From Pseudomonadota bacterium (GTDB taxonomy: Bacteria > Verrucomicrobiota > Verrucomicrobiia > Limisphaerales > SXTU01): a DNA stretch of 64,000 nt. The stretch is taken from NCBI GenBank assembly GCA_009922615.1, contig RFVF01000004.1, positions 44,739 to 108,738 on the forward strand. The letters are read 5' to 3'. A program made the translations under genes and the position numbers. Below, one piece after another: positions 52,242-61,743 of the stretch. Every line of letters starts with the position of its first letter. Position 1 is the stretch's first letter. Under the pieces are notes generated by a model. It was given only the letters and a program-made list of their open reading frames with translations. It ran no database searches and had not been told where the DNA came from.

Positions 52242-53354
52242 ATGAATAACGCTGCATCAACAAACGCTTCGCCCCATTTGCCCTCTCCCTTTGACCTGCA
52301 AGGTCTGCCGCTACGCAACCGCGTGGTGATGGCCCCCTTGACCCGCGGCCGCGCTGGGCGTGAACGGGTGCCGAACGATCTGATGGTGGAGTATTACACC
52401 CAGCGCGCCTCGGCGGGGCTCATCATCGCGGAGGCAACCACGATTACCGAACAGGGTTTCGGCTGGGTGGATTCACCGGGCATCTACAACGACGCGCAGG
52501 TGGCGGGCTGGAAGAAGATCACGGCGGAGCTGCGTGCCCGAGGCACTCCGTTCTTTCTCCAGCTCTGGCACTGCGGTCGCGCGTCACACAGCAGCTTTCA
52601 TGGGGGCGAACCGGCGGTGTCGGCTTCGGCCATCAAGATCAATGGTGACTACATCCATACGCCCATCGGCAAGCAGCCCTATGAAACGCCGCGCGCCCTG
52701 GAGACGGCGGAGGTGGCTGCGGTGGTGGAGGATTATCGGCGGGCAGCGGAGCGCGCGAAGGCCGCGGGATTCGATGGTGTGGAGATACACGCGGCCAACG
52801 GCTATCTGATCAACCAGTTCCTCGACTCGAAAACCAATCACCGGACGGACCGATACGGCGGGAGCGTAGAGAACCGCTATCGTTTCCTAAAGGAGATCGT
52901 GGAGGCGGTTCTCACCGTGTGGCCGGCCAATCGCGTGGCAGTGCGCCTCTCGCCCAATGGCATTTTTAACGACATGGGTGCCCCGGATTTCCGTGAGACC
53001 TTCACGTATGTCGCCACGCAGTTGAACGCCTATGGACTGGCGTTTCTGCATGTGGTGGACGGGCTGGCTTTTGGTTTTCACGAGCAGGGCAAGCCAATGA
53101 CGCTGCCGGAATTTCGCGCGGCCTTCTCCGGGCCGCTGATGGGTAACTGCGGCTACACGCAAGCGACGGCGGAGGCGGCGATTGCCTCTGGCCTGGCGGA
53201 CCTCATTGCGTTCGGGCGTCCCTACCTGAGCAATCCGGATCTCGTGGAGCGTTTCACGCACGGTTGGGAGTTGAATCCGCCGGCAGAGATGAAGGTGTGG
53301 TCCGCGCCGACGGCGGAGGGCTACACTGACTTCCCGTTCCATCCGCGGAACTGA
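52242..53354 (+). CDS. Old Yellow Enzyme family flavin oxidoreductase (NemA-type alkene reductase)
   Basis: 370-residue FMN-dependent TIM-barrel oxidoreductase that reduces activated C=C bonds with NAD(P)H. Family marks in order are PFDLQGLPLRNRVVMAPLTR (about 14-33), EATTITEQGFGWVDSPGIYN, FFLQLWHCGRASHSSF (about 106-121), GFDGVEIHAANGYLINQFLD (about 173-192), NHRTDRYGGSVENRYRF and IAFGRPYLSNPDL near 325. The substrate-site pair appears as His-Ala-Ala-Asn in place of the frequent HGAHGYL, a usual NemA-group variation. The ATG at 52242 was chosen because it precedes the first conserved strand; an upstream extension is low-quality sequence from the island end. The gene stands alone and is followed by a hairpin over its stop codon. 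Confidence 0.92.
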   Translation: MNNAASTNASPHLPSPFDLQGLPLRNRVVMAPLTRGRAGRERVPNDLMVEYYTQRASAGLIIAEATTITEQGFGWVDSPGIYNDAQVAGWKKITAELRARGTPFFLQLWHCGRASHSSFHGGEPAVSASAIKINGDYIHTPIGKQPYETPRALETAEVAAVVEDYRRAAERAKAAGFDGVEIHAANGYLINQFLDSKTNHRTDRYGGSVENRYRFLKEIVEAVLTVWPANRVAVRLSPNGIFNDMGAPDFRETFTYVATQLNAYGLAFLHVVDGLAFGFHEQGKPMTLPEFRAAFSGPLMGNCGYTQATAEAAIASGLADLIAFGRPYLSNPDLVERFTHGWELNPPAEMKVWSAPTAEGYTDFPFHPRN

Positions 53355-53370
53355 GCATGTCTCGGTTCCG
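53346..53370 (+). terminator. Hairpin over the stop codon of the Old Yellow Enzyme gene
   Basis: CGGAACTGAG (53346-53355) pairs with CTCGGTTCCG (53361-53370), with one T-G wobble and a 5-nt loop. There is no T run after it, so intrinsic termination is uncertain. Confidence 0.4.
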
Positions 53371-53462
53371 TGGACAGGGAGGGGGAGCAGGCCAGACGGA
53401 GGAGAGCAAATTGCAATTTTTGTGAGGCCGAGCGGGTAGATCGGGGGAATGGGTAGGTCGTT

Positions 53463-56400
53463 ATGAATGCTTTACCCTCCCCTCAATCCAAACTCAACCA
53501 GCGGACCAATGGGCGGACGGCAAATGCCTCTGGCCATTTTATCAGGGCATTACTGCTGCTGGGCCTGTTCATTTCCCTGAGTCAAACTTTCGGTGGCGAA
53601 CTGCTCAGGAATGGTTCCTTCACGGACGGATTACAGGCATGGAAAGTGGATGCCGCCTGGGGAACTTGGAGTCCGTTACAAACCAACTACGTGGGCATCC
53701 ATCCGCCGGGCAGCGGTGCTACGGGCACGATCCTTTCCCAGAGCCTCAACGTGAGCAACATTGCGAACCAATCGGTAGTGGTTTCCTGCAAGTTGCGGAA
53801 AGTCTCTGCTCCGTCCGGTAAGACGGCCGCCTTGTATCTGCAATATGTCACCACGGGCAATCAGGTTCGGCGGGTCAAGGTGCTGAACCCCGCAAACGAC
53901 ACGGTGACAGATTGGGCCGCTTTTAGTGCCAATTACACTTTTCCGGCGGACGCGCGCAAGCTGACGGGCTTGATGATTGCCAAGGAGGATTATGGCGACT
54001 TCCATGTTGACGATGTGTCGGTGACCTCCTCCGTGCTGACCACCAATGTCGTCCCGGTCATCACCACCAGCGCCCCCGTGCGCGTCCCGTATGGGACACT
54101 GATCACCTTGGACGGTCAGGATTTCGGAACCAATCCCGATCTGGTGAACGTGTTTGGTTCCAGCGCAGGCGTAAGTGTCCAAACTTGGACCGACACGCGC
54201 GTGACGCTTTCATTGCAGGAACCGGCCCGGAACGGACGGATCACCCTGCTCAGGGATTTTGTGGAAGCCGATGGCGGCGTCGATGTGCAGATCACTTCAC
54301 CGAACTTCACGGCGGACGTGCTGACCACACCGGTTAAGGTCATCAAGGGCACCGTGGCAAATATCCTGCTCAAGGTAGACATGCTTAACGGGTTTGTGAC
54401 CCCCAACGGGGTCACCATGCAGCTGCCTGGCAACCCCACCATCGCCACGTTCACTCCTGTGCCACTACGCCAGTCGGGCGGGGTCATGATGAAGATCGAC
54501 ACGGCTACGCTGGCTGCTGGAACCAATCTCTGGGATGTGCAGTCCGCCGAGGCTAATTCGGTTACTCGAAGCGCCCCCTTTGAGCTGCAGGTGGTTACCG
54601 TTGCGGAAGGTAAGTTTTACAGCTCAGGTCAGGAGCTGCTCGGCCCCCTCACCATCAGCGCGCAGGGTGAATTCTACGGTTTAAGCTTCGCGCTCTTTGA
54701 TGCCACTGCGGCTGCACTGGATACAAGTGCCGCGACGCTAACTTCGGGCGACCCCTCCATCCTTCTGGTCACCCGGGATCCAGCCTTTGGGAACTACCGG
54801 CTCTTCGCCAACGAAAACGGCAGCACCACGCTGACCGTGAGCACGCCCGACGGCTACAGCAAGCAGCTCACGGTCAATGTTACCCTGCCTTCCAGCCCCA
54901 AGGTCACCGTGATCGGCTTGAACCTTCCGACCATGACCAACCGAGGCGACCAGACCAATACCTTCTTCGCCCAAGGCACCGGCCAGTTGGGGATCGGATG
55001 GGAAGGGCTCTCGTTGACCAATGCCAACACCACTTGGTTTGATGCAAACACGAGGGTTGAGTCGGTTTTTCAAATTGCGCAGGGATCAGCTCCGGGGCCG
55101 ATGCTCCTGCGCGCATACACCTTTACCGGCTCGTTTCAGACGGGCACCACGGAAACTTCCCGCCGGTATGTGGCACTGGAGATCGTAAACGACCCCGCGC
55201 GGGGCCAGCTGGTGGGCAGCATCCGCAAGCTGGAAAGTGGGACCAGTGGCCCGATGCACATGATGGGCAACTTGGAAGTTTACGAGGCCGGTGCGCAAAA
55301 CTTGGTGCAAACGCAGATGGTTTACCTGTTTGGCCCCAATCCGGATTTCGTAATACCCTACTTGCCCCCGGGCAGTTACAAGGCCCGATTTGTGCCGGGC
55401 GACAATCGTCTGCTGCCGCAATGGTATCCCAATGCCAGCAGCCATGCGACCGCTGGCGCCTTGAACGTCACTGCGGGCAGCACGGTGAGGGATGTGCATT
55501 TCTTTCTTCACACCATCACGCTCTCCGAAGCGGTTGATTTTTCAGTGCCGGACTTGTTCACCAGCGGCAGCGGCATCATCGGACTCGACACGGGCTGGTT
55601 CGGGCAGAGCTCGGATACCCATGACGGAGTAGATGCGGCCCGAAGTCCGATGCTGGCCGACAACGGAGTGGCATTTATCGAAGGCACCGTCGTCGGTCCG
55701 GGCACCGTGAGCTTTTGGTGGAAAGTTTCTTCCGAGACCAACGCAGACACGTTGTCATTTCAAGCCGACTTTGCTCCCGCAACCCGCCAAACCATTTCCG
55801 GTGAGGTCGGTTGGACGCAGGTTTTTGTGACGTTGGATGGGGCGGGGCCACACACCCTCAGCTGGCAATATCAGAAGAATGCCTCCGGCAGTGCCGGCAT
55901 GGACGGCGGCTGGGTGGATCAGATTGTTTTCACCCCTCAAACGGGCACGAGCGCACCCACCATTGTTTCCCCGCCGCAGAGCCAGACCGTGAAAGCAGGA
56001 CAGAATGTGAGTTTCACAGTCAGCGCCACCGGGACCCCACCGCTGGCTTTCCAGTGGCGGCAAGACGGAACCAATCTCACGGGAGCCACGGAGACCACGC
56101 TGACATTAAGCAATGTGAATACCAATGAGGCCGGCAACTATACCGTGGTCATCACCAACTCCTTTGGTGCTATTACCAGCGCGGTGGCCACCCTCACGGT
56201 GCAAGTTCCACCCCAAATTACCTTGGGGCTCCCGCCTGCCCTGACGAACAACGTGGGTGATACGGTGCAGTTTGGCGTTACCGCCACAGGCACGGGTCCC
56301 CTGGCGTATCAGTGGCTCTTCGGCAACTCGCTGCTGCCGGATGCCACCAATAACTCCTTGGCCCTCGTGAATGTGCAGCCGACCCAGGCGGGAAATTACC

Positions 56401-56927
56401 GGATTGTCATCACAAATGTCGCCGGGGCGGTGACCAGCAGCGTGGCGGTTCTAACCGTGGTAAGCCTGCCCCCCAGCATCATCACTCCACCAATGTCGCA
56501 ATCCTTTGCCAAAGGAGGCGGCTTGACCCTCTCCGTCACGGCCGCAGGCACCGGGCCGCTTTACTACCAGTGGCAGTTCAACGGAACAAATCTGGTGGGG
56601 GCGACCGACTCCACCTTGTTGTTGGCTAATCTGACAGCTGCATACGCAGGTGCCTACCGCGTGGTCATCTCGAACGCCGTTGGCACTATCGCGAGCGTGC
56701 CGGCGGATTTGTATTTCTTCGGTGAATTGAAGTTCATTGCTGCGACCGTGCTGGCGGGCTCGGTCGGCCAAAAGTATCGGGTGGATTACACCGACGTCGT
56801 GAACGTTGGCACAACCAACTGGCTCGTGCTCACCAATGTGACCCTGCCCTATAGTCCGTTTCTGGTAGTTGATCCTGATTCTGCGGGGAAGGCGCATCGT
56901 TACTATCGTGCCGTCCCCTTGCCATAG
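53463..56927 (+). CDS. Large secreted Ig-domain protein
   Basis: 1154 residues, exported through a delayed signal peptide (about 28-45, RALLLLGLFISLSQTFG). An N-terminal jelly-roll, carbohydrate-binding-like region follows (ELLRNGSFTDGLQAWKVDAA, closing FHVDDVSVT near 190). Next come an IPT/TIG-like sandwich (VPYGTLITLDGQDFGTNPDL, about 205-290) and several unassigned beta-rich segments (about 290-680). A LamG or MAM-like module spans about 690-820 (VSFWWKVSSETNADTLSFQ). Three Ig-like domains run from about 830 to 1080, each with the YQW...AGNYTVVITNS pattern. The C-terminal strand domain ends AHRYYRAVPLP, like the giant protein at 14923. No catalytic domain is seen, and a surface adhesion or polysaccharide-binding role is likely. 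A decayed relative lies directly downstream. Confidence 0.85.
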   Translation: MNALPSPQSKLNQRTNGRTANASGHFIRALLLLGLFISLSQTFGGELLRNGSFTDGLQAWKVDAAWGTWSPLQTNYVGIHPPGSGATGTILSQSLNVSNIANQSVVVSCKLRKVSAPSGKTAALYLQYVTTGNQVRRVKVLNPANDTVTDWAAFSANYTFPADARKLTGLMIAKEDYGDFHVDDVSVTSSVLTTNVVPVITTSAPVRVPYGTLITLDGQDFGTNPDLVNVFGSSAGVSVQTWTDTRVTLSLQEPARNGRITLLRDFVEADGGVDVQITSPNFTADVLTTPVKVIKGTVANILLKVDMLNGFVTPNGVTMQLPGNPTIATFTPVPLRQSGGVMMKIDTATLAAGTNLWDVQSAEANSVTRSAPFELQVVTVAEGKFYSSGQELLGPLTISAQGEFYGLSFALFDATAAALDTSAATLTSGDPSILLVTRDPAFGNYRLFANENGSTTLTVSTPDGYSKQLTVNVTLPSSPKVTVIGLNLPTMTNRGDQTNTFFAQGTGQLGIGWEGLSLTNANTTWFDANTRVESVFQIAQGSAPGPMLLRAYTFTGSFQTGTTETSRRYVALEIVNDPARGQLVGSIRKLESGTSGPMHMMGNLEVYEAGAQNLVQTQMVYLFGPNPDFVIPYLPPGSYKARFVPGDNRLLPQWYPNASSHATAGALNVTAGSTVRDVHFFLHTITLSEAVDFSVPDLFTSGSGIIGLDTGWFGQSSDTHDGVDAARSPMLADNGVAFIEGTVVGPGTVSFWWKVSSETNADTLSFQADFAPATRQTISGEVGWTQVFVTLDGAGPHTLSWQYQKNASGSAGMDGGWVDQIVFTPQTGTSAPTIVSPPQSQTVKAGQNVSFTVSATGTPPLAFQWRQDGTNLTGATETTLTLSNVNTNEAGNYTVVITNSFGAITSAVATLTVQVPPQITLGLPPALTNNVGDTVQFGVTATGTGPLAYQWLFGNSLLPDATNNSLALVNVQPTQAGNYRIVITNVAGAVTSSVAVLTVVSLPPSIITPPMSQSFAKGGGLTLSVTAAGTGPLYYQWQFNGTNLVGATDSTLLLANLTAAYAGAYRVVISNAVGTIASVPADLYFFGELKFIAATVLAGSVGQKYRVDYTDVVNVGTTNWLVLTNVTLPYSPFLVVDPDSAGKAHRYYRAVPLP

Positions 56928-57029
56928 AAGCCTCTGCAACTATACTTCCCGCCAACCATCCCAACGTTATTGGCTCACCCATGAAAATCCCCGACATCCC
57001 TCGCGCCAACAGCGTCATCCGTTCTGCTA

Positions 57030-57314
57030 CCGTCATCGACGTTGGAGGGAGCACGACCATCAATGCCGTTTTGAGCGTCACCGTGCCACAGAAAATCCAA
57101 GCGCCGTTGGGCTCCGCCAATGGTCAGAACACGGTGACGTTCCGGGATGAGGATGGCGGACCGGTAATTGACCTTACCCACTTAGCAGTTCATGTCTCCA
57201 GGTGGTCTTCGCCCGCCGGTAAGTTAGATCACGAATGGGGACGCATTTGTCATGACCAACGGATACATTCAACGAACTGCCTCCCGCCGATTCTATCGCA
57301 TACTGCAGCGATGA
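57030..57314 (+). pseudogene. Decayed C-terminus of another Ig-domain secreted protein
   Basis: Translation from about 57030 gives the end of an Ig domain (TVIDVGGSTTINAVLSVTVP) and then QKIQAPLGS and TVTFRDEDGGPVIDLTHLAV. This lines up with the C-terminal domain of the giant protein at 14923 (VRVRLPQRVAPP; LRFGDADGGLAG; VDLSKLEV). After HVSRWSSP the match moves to another frame and resumes as VMTNGYIQRTASRRFYRILQ before a stop at about 57314. The upstream Ig repeats are missing. An ATG at 56981 opens the frame but is probably accidental. This is a frameshifted remnant. Confidence 0.65.
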
Positions 57315-57692
57315 TCCCTATCTCCAAATCAGCAGCGGGCGCTGGCTGGATGCCCATCGGGCTCGGGGAAGTGGGCGAGTGCCTTCACAGCGGATTCGGC
57401 CCGGAAAACCATTTTGGAGGAGAGCATATTCGTGTGCGCTCTGCTTCAACCCGGCGGCGTGAGTGCGTCGCCGGGTGATCCTTTTCCCGCAGGCTGGCAA
57501 TTGGCAGTGCAATCCCACTTTTGTCAGAATCGGCGGAGCACTGAAGTCCCGGCCGAATCGTTGCATCGTCACCGCGACCTTGACTGAATTCGAATTGTAA
57601 ACAGGGCAGCGGGTCGTTTGCGCTCCCGGTCCATTGTGGGGTGTGATGCTCCATTCAGCCACCCTGACCCGCACCCGGTTTCTCGGCTGGAT
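57315..57692. other. Intergenic stretch with a hairpin at 57450-57475
   Basis: No gene is seen. CCCGGCG (57450-57456) pairs with CGCCGGG (57469-57475), followed on the plus strand by TGATCCTTTT, so it may be an old terminator for the decayed Ig gene. Confidence 0.5.
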
Positions 57693-60600
57693 TCAATACC
57701 CCCCGGCACCGCCAAGCCGGATCACCGGAGCCACGGCCCGCATTTCGGTGGGATCAAGCGCCTTCCGGTTCATGATGAAGTGCAGTTTGGTGAGCTTGAT
57801 GGGATAGCTCACGGCGCGCGCGCCGCCCTTGATGCACTGACAACGACCACCCGGTGACGAATAGATGATGGGTGATTGGGCATCGATCGGGAACTGGATG
57901 AGATGCCAACCGTCGAAGTTGATCGCCAGTTCGCCAGGCCAGTCGTGCCATTCGTTGCCGTGCGTGCGCCAGACATTACTAGCCGCGTCCTGAAATTCGA
58001 AAACCACCTTGCCCCAGGACGAGTTGCCCTTGACCCACAGGCCCAAGGTGTGAGGCGTGCCGGGCAGCACGACGGAATTGGAGTTGCCGATGGTTCCATA
58101 CTCGCCGATGTAGTCGGACAGTTTCTCATTACCGTGCAACTCCAGTTCCAGGCACGGACCGCGCTCGCTGTCCTGCACCTGACGCACGCTGAAATCACCC
58201 CGCACGTGGCGCGGCAGCTCACCGGTTTTTTTGGTGAGGCTTTCGTCTGTGCACAGCGTCCATCGCGCGGCGTCGTTCAGCGGGTCGGCAAGTCGAAAGC
58301 CGGCAGGTTCCTTTTCGGTGAGCTGCCGGACCAGTTGCACCGAAGTCAGCGGCTTGTTGGCGACGAGATATTGCGGTGCGGAAGCAGCGGTCAGGCTGAG
58401 CCGTCCGGCGCTGGTGGTGGGCGTGGTAACCGCACCGTAGAAGGCGGTCATTTCCAGTTTGGTGCCTGAAGGGAATTGCAGGGCGAGCTCGGCGGACGCG
58501 CGCGGGGTCCAGATAGCGTAGGCATACCCACCCGCAGCGCGGTCAAATTCCAGCGCATAAACGGTGAGTGAACCGGTAGGAACCTTGCGGCGGAATTTAA
58601 CCTGATCGAGCGCGGAGGTGACCGCAGCCAGCGCGACATAGGCCGGCTTGGGATACAGCAACGGATATCGCCGGCAGATGCCGCCCGCGCCCCACAACGT
58701 GTTGCCGTAGGCGTTTCCAGCATCGTAGAGCAGGCCCGGCGAGATGTGCTGGTAGTTGTAAGCGTGACCCATCAGGACATCCCGCACGTAGAATTCCGCC
58801 TGTCGTTGGGACCCGAGATTGCGTTCCACGCGCGTGGTGTATTCGTAACAGCCCGTGACCGGAAGCTCGTGGCCGAATTTTCGGGCAGCATCGCGGGCGA
58901 TGTAGGCCCCCTGCGGTCCGCCTTCCCACAGCTTCTCGGGCATACCGGTCTGTCCGGCGGCGGTCTCGATGCCGATGTAGTCCATCAACGAGCTGTCAAA
59001 ACCGTGCCGGAGCAGGGACGCGATGATGGCAGCGGAAGCACTCGTGTTGCCGGCGATCAGTTTGAGATTTGGGAAGTTCTCGCGATAAAGCTTGGCGGCT
59101 TGAGTAGCAGTTTCGACCCGCTTGCGCGCCTTCTTCACCGTCTCCGCGTCCTCGACGGGTTTCTCGCCGAACAATTCCGCCGGCAGATAGTTGCCGTAAC
59201 TTTCGTGGAACAGGAGCACCGCCTGGCAATGCGGAAACTTTTGCAACCAGTCCGCCACCCGCTTCACGCTACCGACCGGGTCCTGCGGCTTGAAGCCCCA
59301 GCCGATCTGGTTGAGCGTGACCGACCACGGGGCAAAATCGGCTTCGGTGTATTTCGTCCAGCCGAAGGTCGTCTTGCGAAACCCGCCCTTGTGCAGCAGC
59401 GGACCGATGACGTTCAGGTCATCGCAGCCGTAATGGGCGTTGCCAAACCACCAAACCCCATAAGGAGACTCATACCCGGCCTTACGCCTGTCCGGTCCCA
59501 GAATGGCAATCGCCGCGTCGTGCACCACCAACGGCGGCGCTCCTGATCGAAGCGGCGCTACGCTGACCTTCAACCCATACCAGCCGGGCTGCCCGGTGTT
59601 CAGCGGGATGGTTTGGCGTTGGGATTCGCCTCCGGCAGTGAAGGTCAGGTCCTTGCTGTCGGTCCGCACCGGGGTTCCGGTGACGTCCGTGATCGTCCAG
59701 CCCAATTTCAAGCGACCGGCTTCGGCTGCCTTGATCACGGCCACGGTCTCCGGCACCTCCTGATTGTAGAAGATGTTTCCCGGCTGCGTGGGTGCCAGCG
59801 AAAGCTCCGCCGGGCTTTTCTCCAGGGTGAGCCCAAAGACGTGAACGGCACTCGTGGAACTGCGCACCGGCTTGCCTCGTTCAATCGCGCCGAGCAGATC
59901 GATGTCGAGATAGCCACCGTCCAGCATCGCGGCGTGCGGGTCTTTCGTGGCGGTCAGCAGGTCGAGGATGGCTCCGGGGTCGAGACTGAGTTCGGCGAGG
60001 TAAAGCGGCAGCTCCAACGGTTTGCCATCTACCGTGTAGGTCACCGAGCCGACGCGTTTCAACTGACCGGACGGCGCAGTGCCGCCACGTGGCAAATGCA
60101 CCGAGGCGTGGGTCATTGCATCGCCCCGCCCTGACCGGCCAAACCGTGTCATTCTTACGGTCAGCACACTGTCCTTCTTGGCATCCGGTTCGACGGCGCA
60201 GAGCACATGGGCCTTTTGGTAGAAGGCCTGGGGCACGGAGAAATGCAACGTCTCCGGCATGCCGTCAAACGGTGTGCGTGACAAATGCTCATCCGCTTCC
60301 AACGCCCACGATCCCTTCATTTCGCGAACCACGCCGACATCCCCGTTGCCCGGACCATCCGCGACCATCAGCGGGATGCCCTCCACCTGTTGTAGTCCCG
60401 TTGCCAACGAAACCTTCGCGTCCCGCATCGCTCCGGGTTTGGCGACCTGACGAATATCGAGGGCGCGAAACGGCTCCGCCACGATTGGCAGCCGATACGA
60501 CCCTTGATCGCGCACCAGCGCGCCGCTGGACAGGAGGAGGCGGATTTGTCGCAGCCCGCCTTCGCCGGGGAACGCCCCGGCATAGGAACCGTTGAGCCAC

Positions 60601-61070
60601 AATTCCACCCCGCTGGCCTGATTGCGAAAATCGAAGCGGATGGGAGTCTGCGAGGCCGGCGGCAAGATGGCCCATTGCTTGATCAGCTCGCTTTGCTGCT
60701 CGTCCGTGTAGCGAAGGAGATTCGGGCGCGAAAAGATTTTCAGGTTCAACCCGGAAATCCCCACGTAAGCCTCCTCCATCTTGACCGGCTCGTAGGCCGC
60801 CTTGGCATTTTTCGGTGCCTCCGGTGCTGGCGGCAGCCGCCGCTTGCCTTCCTGGGATTGAACGTTCAGGCCGAGGACCTTTTTCGCCCCGCTCGAAAAC
60901 TCCACGCTGATTTGGGTGCCGGGGCGATTACCGGGAACGGCTTCGAACCGGATGGCATCGTGCCCGGTTTCCAGCGGGATGATCAACTCCGCCGGTTTAT
61001 CCGCGCCCAATACCCGGGTCGAAATGCTCCAAAACAGCGCCAAGCCAAAACACCAAAGCCTTAGTTGCAT
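57693..61070 (-). CDS. Secreted glycoside-hydrolase-like TIM-barrel protein, unclassified
   Basis: 1125 residues with a signal peptide (LWCFGLALFWSISTRVLGAD). The N-terminal half (about 30-490) is beta-rich, with sandwich-like segments. A TIM-barrel-like region follows (about 500-830): SPYGVWWFGNAHYGCDD, KTTFGWTKYTEADFAPW, CQAVLLFHESYGNYLPAELF (Glu near 620), LKLIAGNTSASAAIIASLLR, MDYIGIETAAGQTGMPEKLW, PVTGCYEYTTRVERNLG (Glu near 742) and HAYNYQHISPGLLYDAGNAY. Two glutamates at strand ends fit a retaining glycosidase, but I cannot place it in a numbered GH family. The C-terminal 250 residues look like a carbohydrate-binding jelly roll (CLELELHGNEKLSDYIGEYG). Start at the ATG 61070, directly before the signal peptide. 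Function inferred. Confidence 0.7.
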   Translation of the reverse strand: MQLRLWCFGLALFWSISTRVLGADKPAELIIPLETGHDAIRFEAVPGNRPGTQISVEFSSGAKKVLGLNVQSQEGKRRLPPAPEAPKNAKAAYEPVKMEEAYVGISGLNLKIFSRPNLLRYTDEQQSELIKQWAILPPASQTPIRFDFRNQASGVELWLNGSYAGAFPGEGGLRQIRLLLSSGALVRDQGSYRLPIVAEPFRALDIRQVAKPGAMRDAKVSLATGLQQVEGIPLMVADGPGNGDVGVVREMKGSWALEADEHLSRTPFDGMPETLHFSVPQAFYQKAHVLCAVEPDAKKDSVLTVRMTRFGRSGRGDAMTHASVHLPRGGTAPSGQLKRVGSVTYTVDGKPLELPLYLAELSLDPGAILDLLTATKDPHAAMLDGGYLDIDLLGAIERGKPVRSSTSAVHVFGLTLEKSPAELSLAPTQPGNIFYNQEVPETVAVIKAAEAGRLKLGWTITDVTGTPVRTDSKDLTFTAGGESQRQTIPLNTGQPGWYGLKVSVAPLRSGAPPLVVHDAAIAILGPDRRKAGYESPYGVWWFGNAHYGCDDLNVIGPLLHKGGFRKTTFGWTKYTEADFAPWSVTLNQIGWGFKPQDPVGSVKRVADWLQKFPHCQAVLLFHESYGNYLPAELFGEKPVEDAETVKKARKRVETATQAAKLYRENFPNLKLIAGNTSASAAIIASLLRHGFDSSLMDYIGIETAAGQTGMPEKLWEGGPQGAYIARDAARKFGHELPVTGCYEYTTRVERNLGSQRQAEFYVRDVLMGHAYNYQHISPGLLYDAGNAYGNTLWGAGGICRRYPLLYPKPAYVALAAVTSALDQVKFRRKVPTGSLTVYALEFDRAAGGYAYAIWTPRASAELALQFPSGTKLEMTAFYGAVTTPTTSAGRLSLTAASAPQYLVANKPLTSVQLVRQLTEKEPAGFRLADPLNDAARWTLCTDESLTKKTGELPRHVRGDFSVRQVQDSERGPCLELELHGNEKLSDYIGEYGTIGNSNSVVLPGTPHTLGLWVKGNSSWGKVVFEFQDAASNVWRTHGNEWHDWPGELAINFDGWHLIQFPIDAQSPIIYSSPGGRCQCIKGGARAVSYPIKLTKLHFIMNRKALDPTEMRAVAPVIRLGGAGGY

Positions 61071-61294
61071 GTGTAATTGCCAAATCAATTCATCGGTTAG
61101 CTGACGTCCTGGGACGGAGAAATGAACAAACATTGTGCCGCTGCCCATTCGACCTGAAAACGGTGCATGGACCGACCAACTGTCGGCCGGTTGGTTGCCG
61201 CTCCTGTCCGGCCAGGCTTGCGAGAGGCAAACTAGCCAGCCAGAACCTGAAGGATTGCACGGTGCGGCAAGCTAGCCGAGCCCGGTCCGTGATG

Positions 61295-61606
61295 CTACTT
61301 GCGCGTGGCGACTAGCTTGACAAGAGGGTTTAGAAACGCGTCCACTGCCCGTCTCATCTGCCTGGCCCTCGGCCAGAATACAGTGATCTGGCGCCGCGGC
61401 CGGGGCGCGGTTAGAGAACGATATATCGACAAACCCTCTTGATCGCTACGGGCAGCCATTGCCGGCACGAGAGAAATTTCAACGCCGGCGCTGACGAGCG
61501 CTTGCACGGTCTCCAGCTGCGCGCTTCGGAAACTGATAATCGGCAGTGGATCGCGGTTGCATTCCGCACAGCGTGGGATCAGATGCAGTGCGCAACTGCG
61601 CAACCT
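61295..61606 (-). pseudogene. LysR-family regulator remnant (C-terminal ligand-binding half)
   Basis: About 100 residues of the effector-binding domain of an OxyR-like LysR protein: PLPIISFRSAQLETVQALVS, GVEISLVPAMAARSDQEGL, SIYRSLTAPRPRRQITVFWP and AVDAFLNPLV. A stop lies in frame immediately upstream (61607-61609), and no HTH or first effector subdomain exists on that strand within the next few hundred bases. So only the 3' third survives. It lies between the glycosidase-like gene and the SGNH-LRR gene. Confidence 0.7.
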
Positions 61607-61743
61607 TCAGCCGTCTGGCATGGCTGACGCGCAGGCGAAATCTGCGACCACGGAACGCGGGTGCCACACCTGCGGGACAATGATGGCATCCGAAAATCCA
61701 TTCGACTTCGGAACCCTCTTGCCGAAAGTAGCCAGGATATCAC

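Noticed and set aside
56981..57478. Independent 165-codon gene beginning at an ATG
   Set aside because: The middle translates to a known C-terminal domain with a frame change, and the beginning and end are not protein-like, so it is better read as a remnant.
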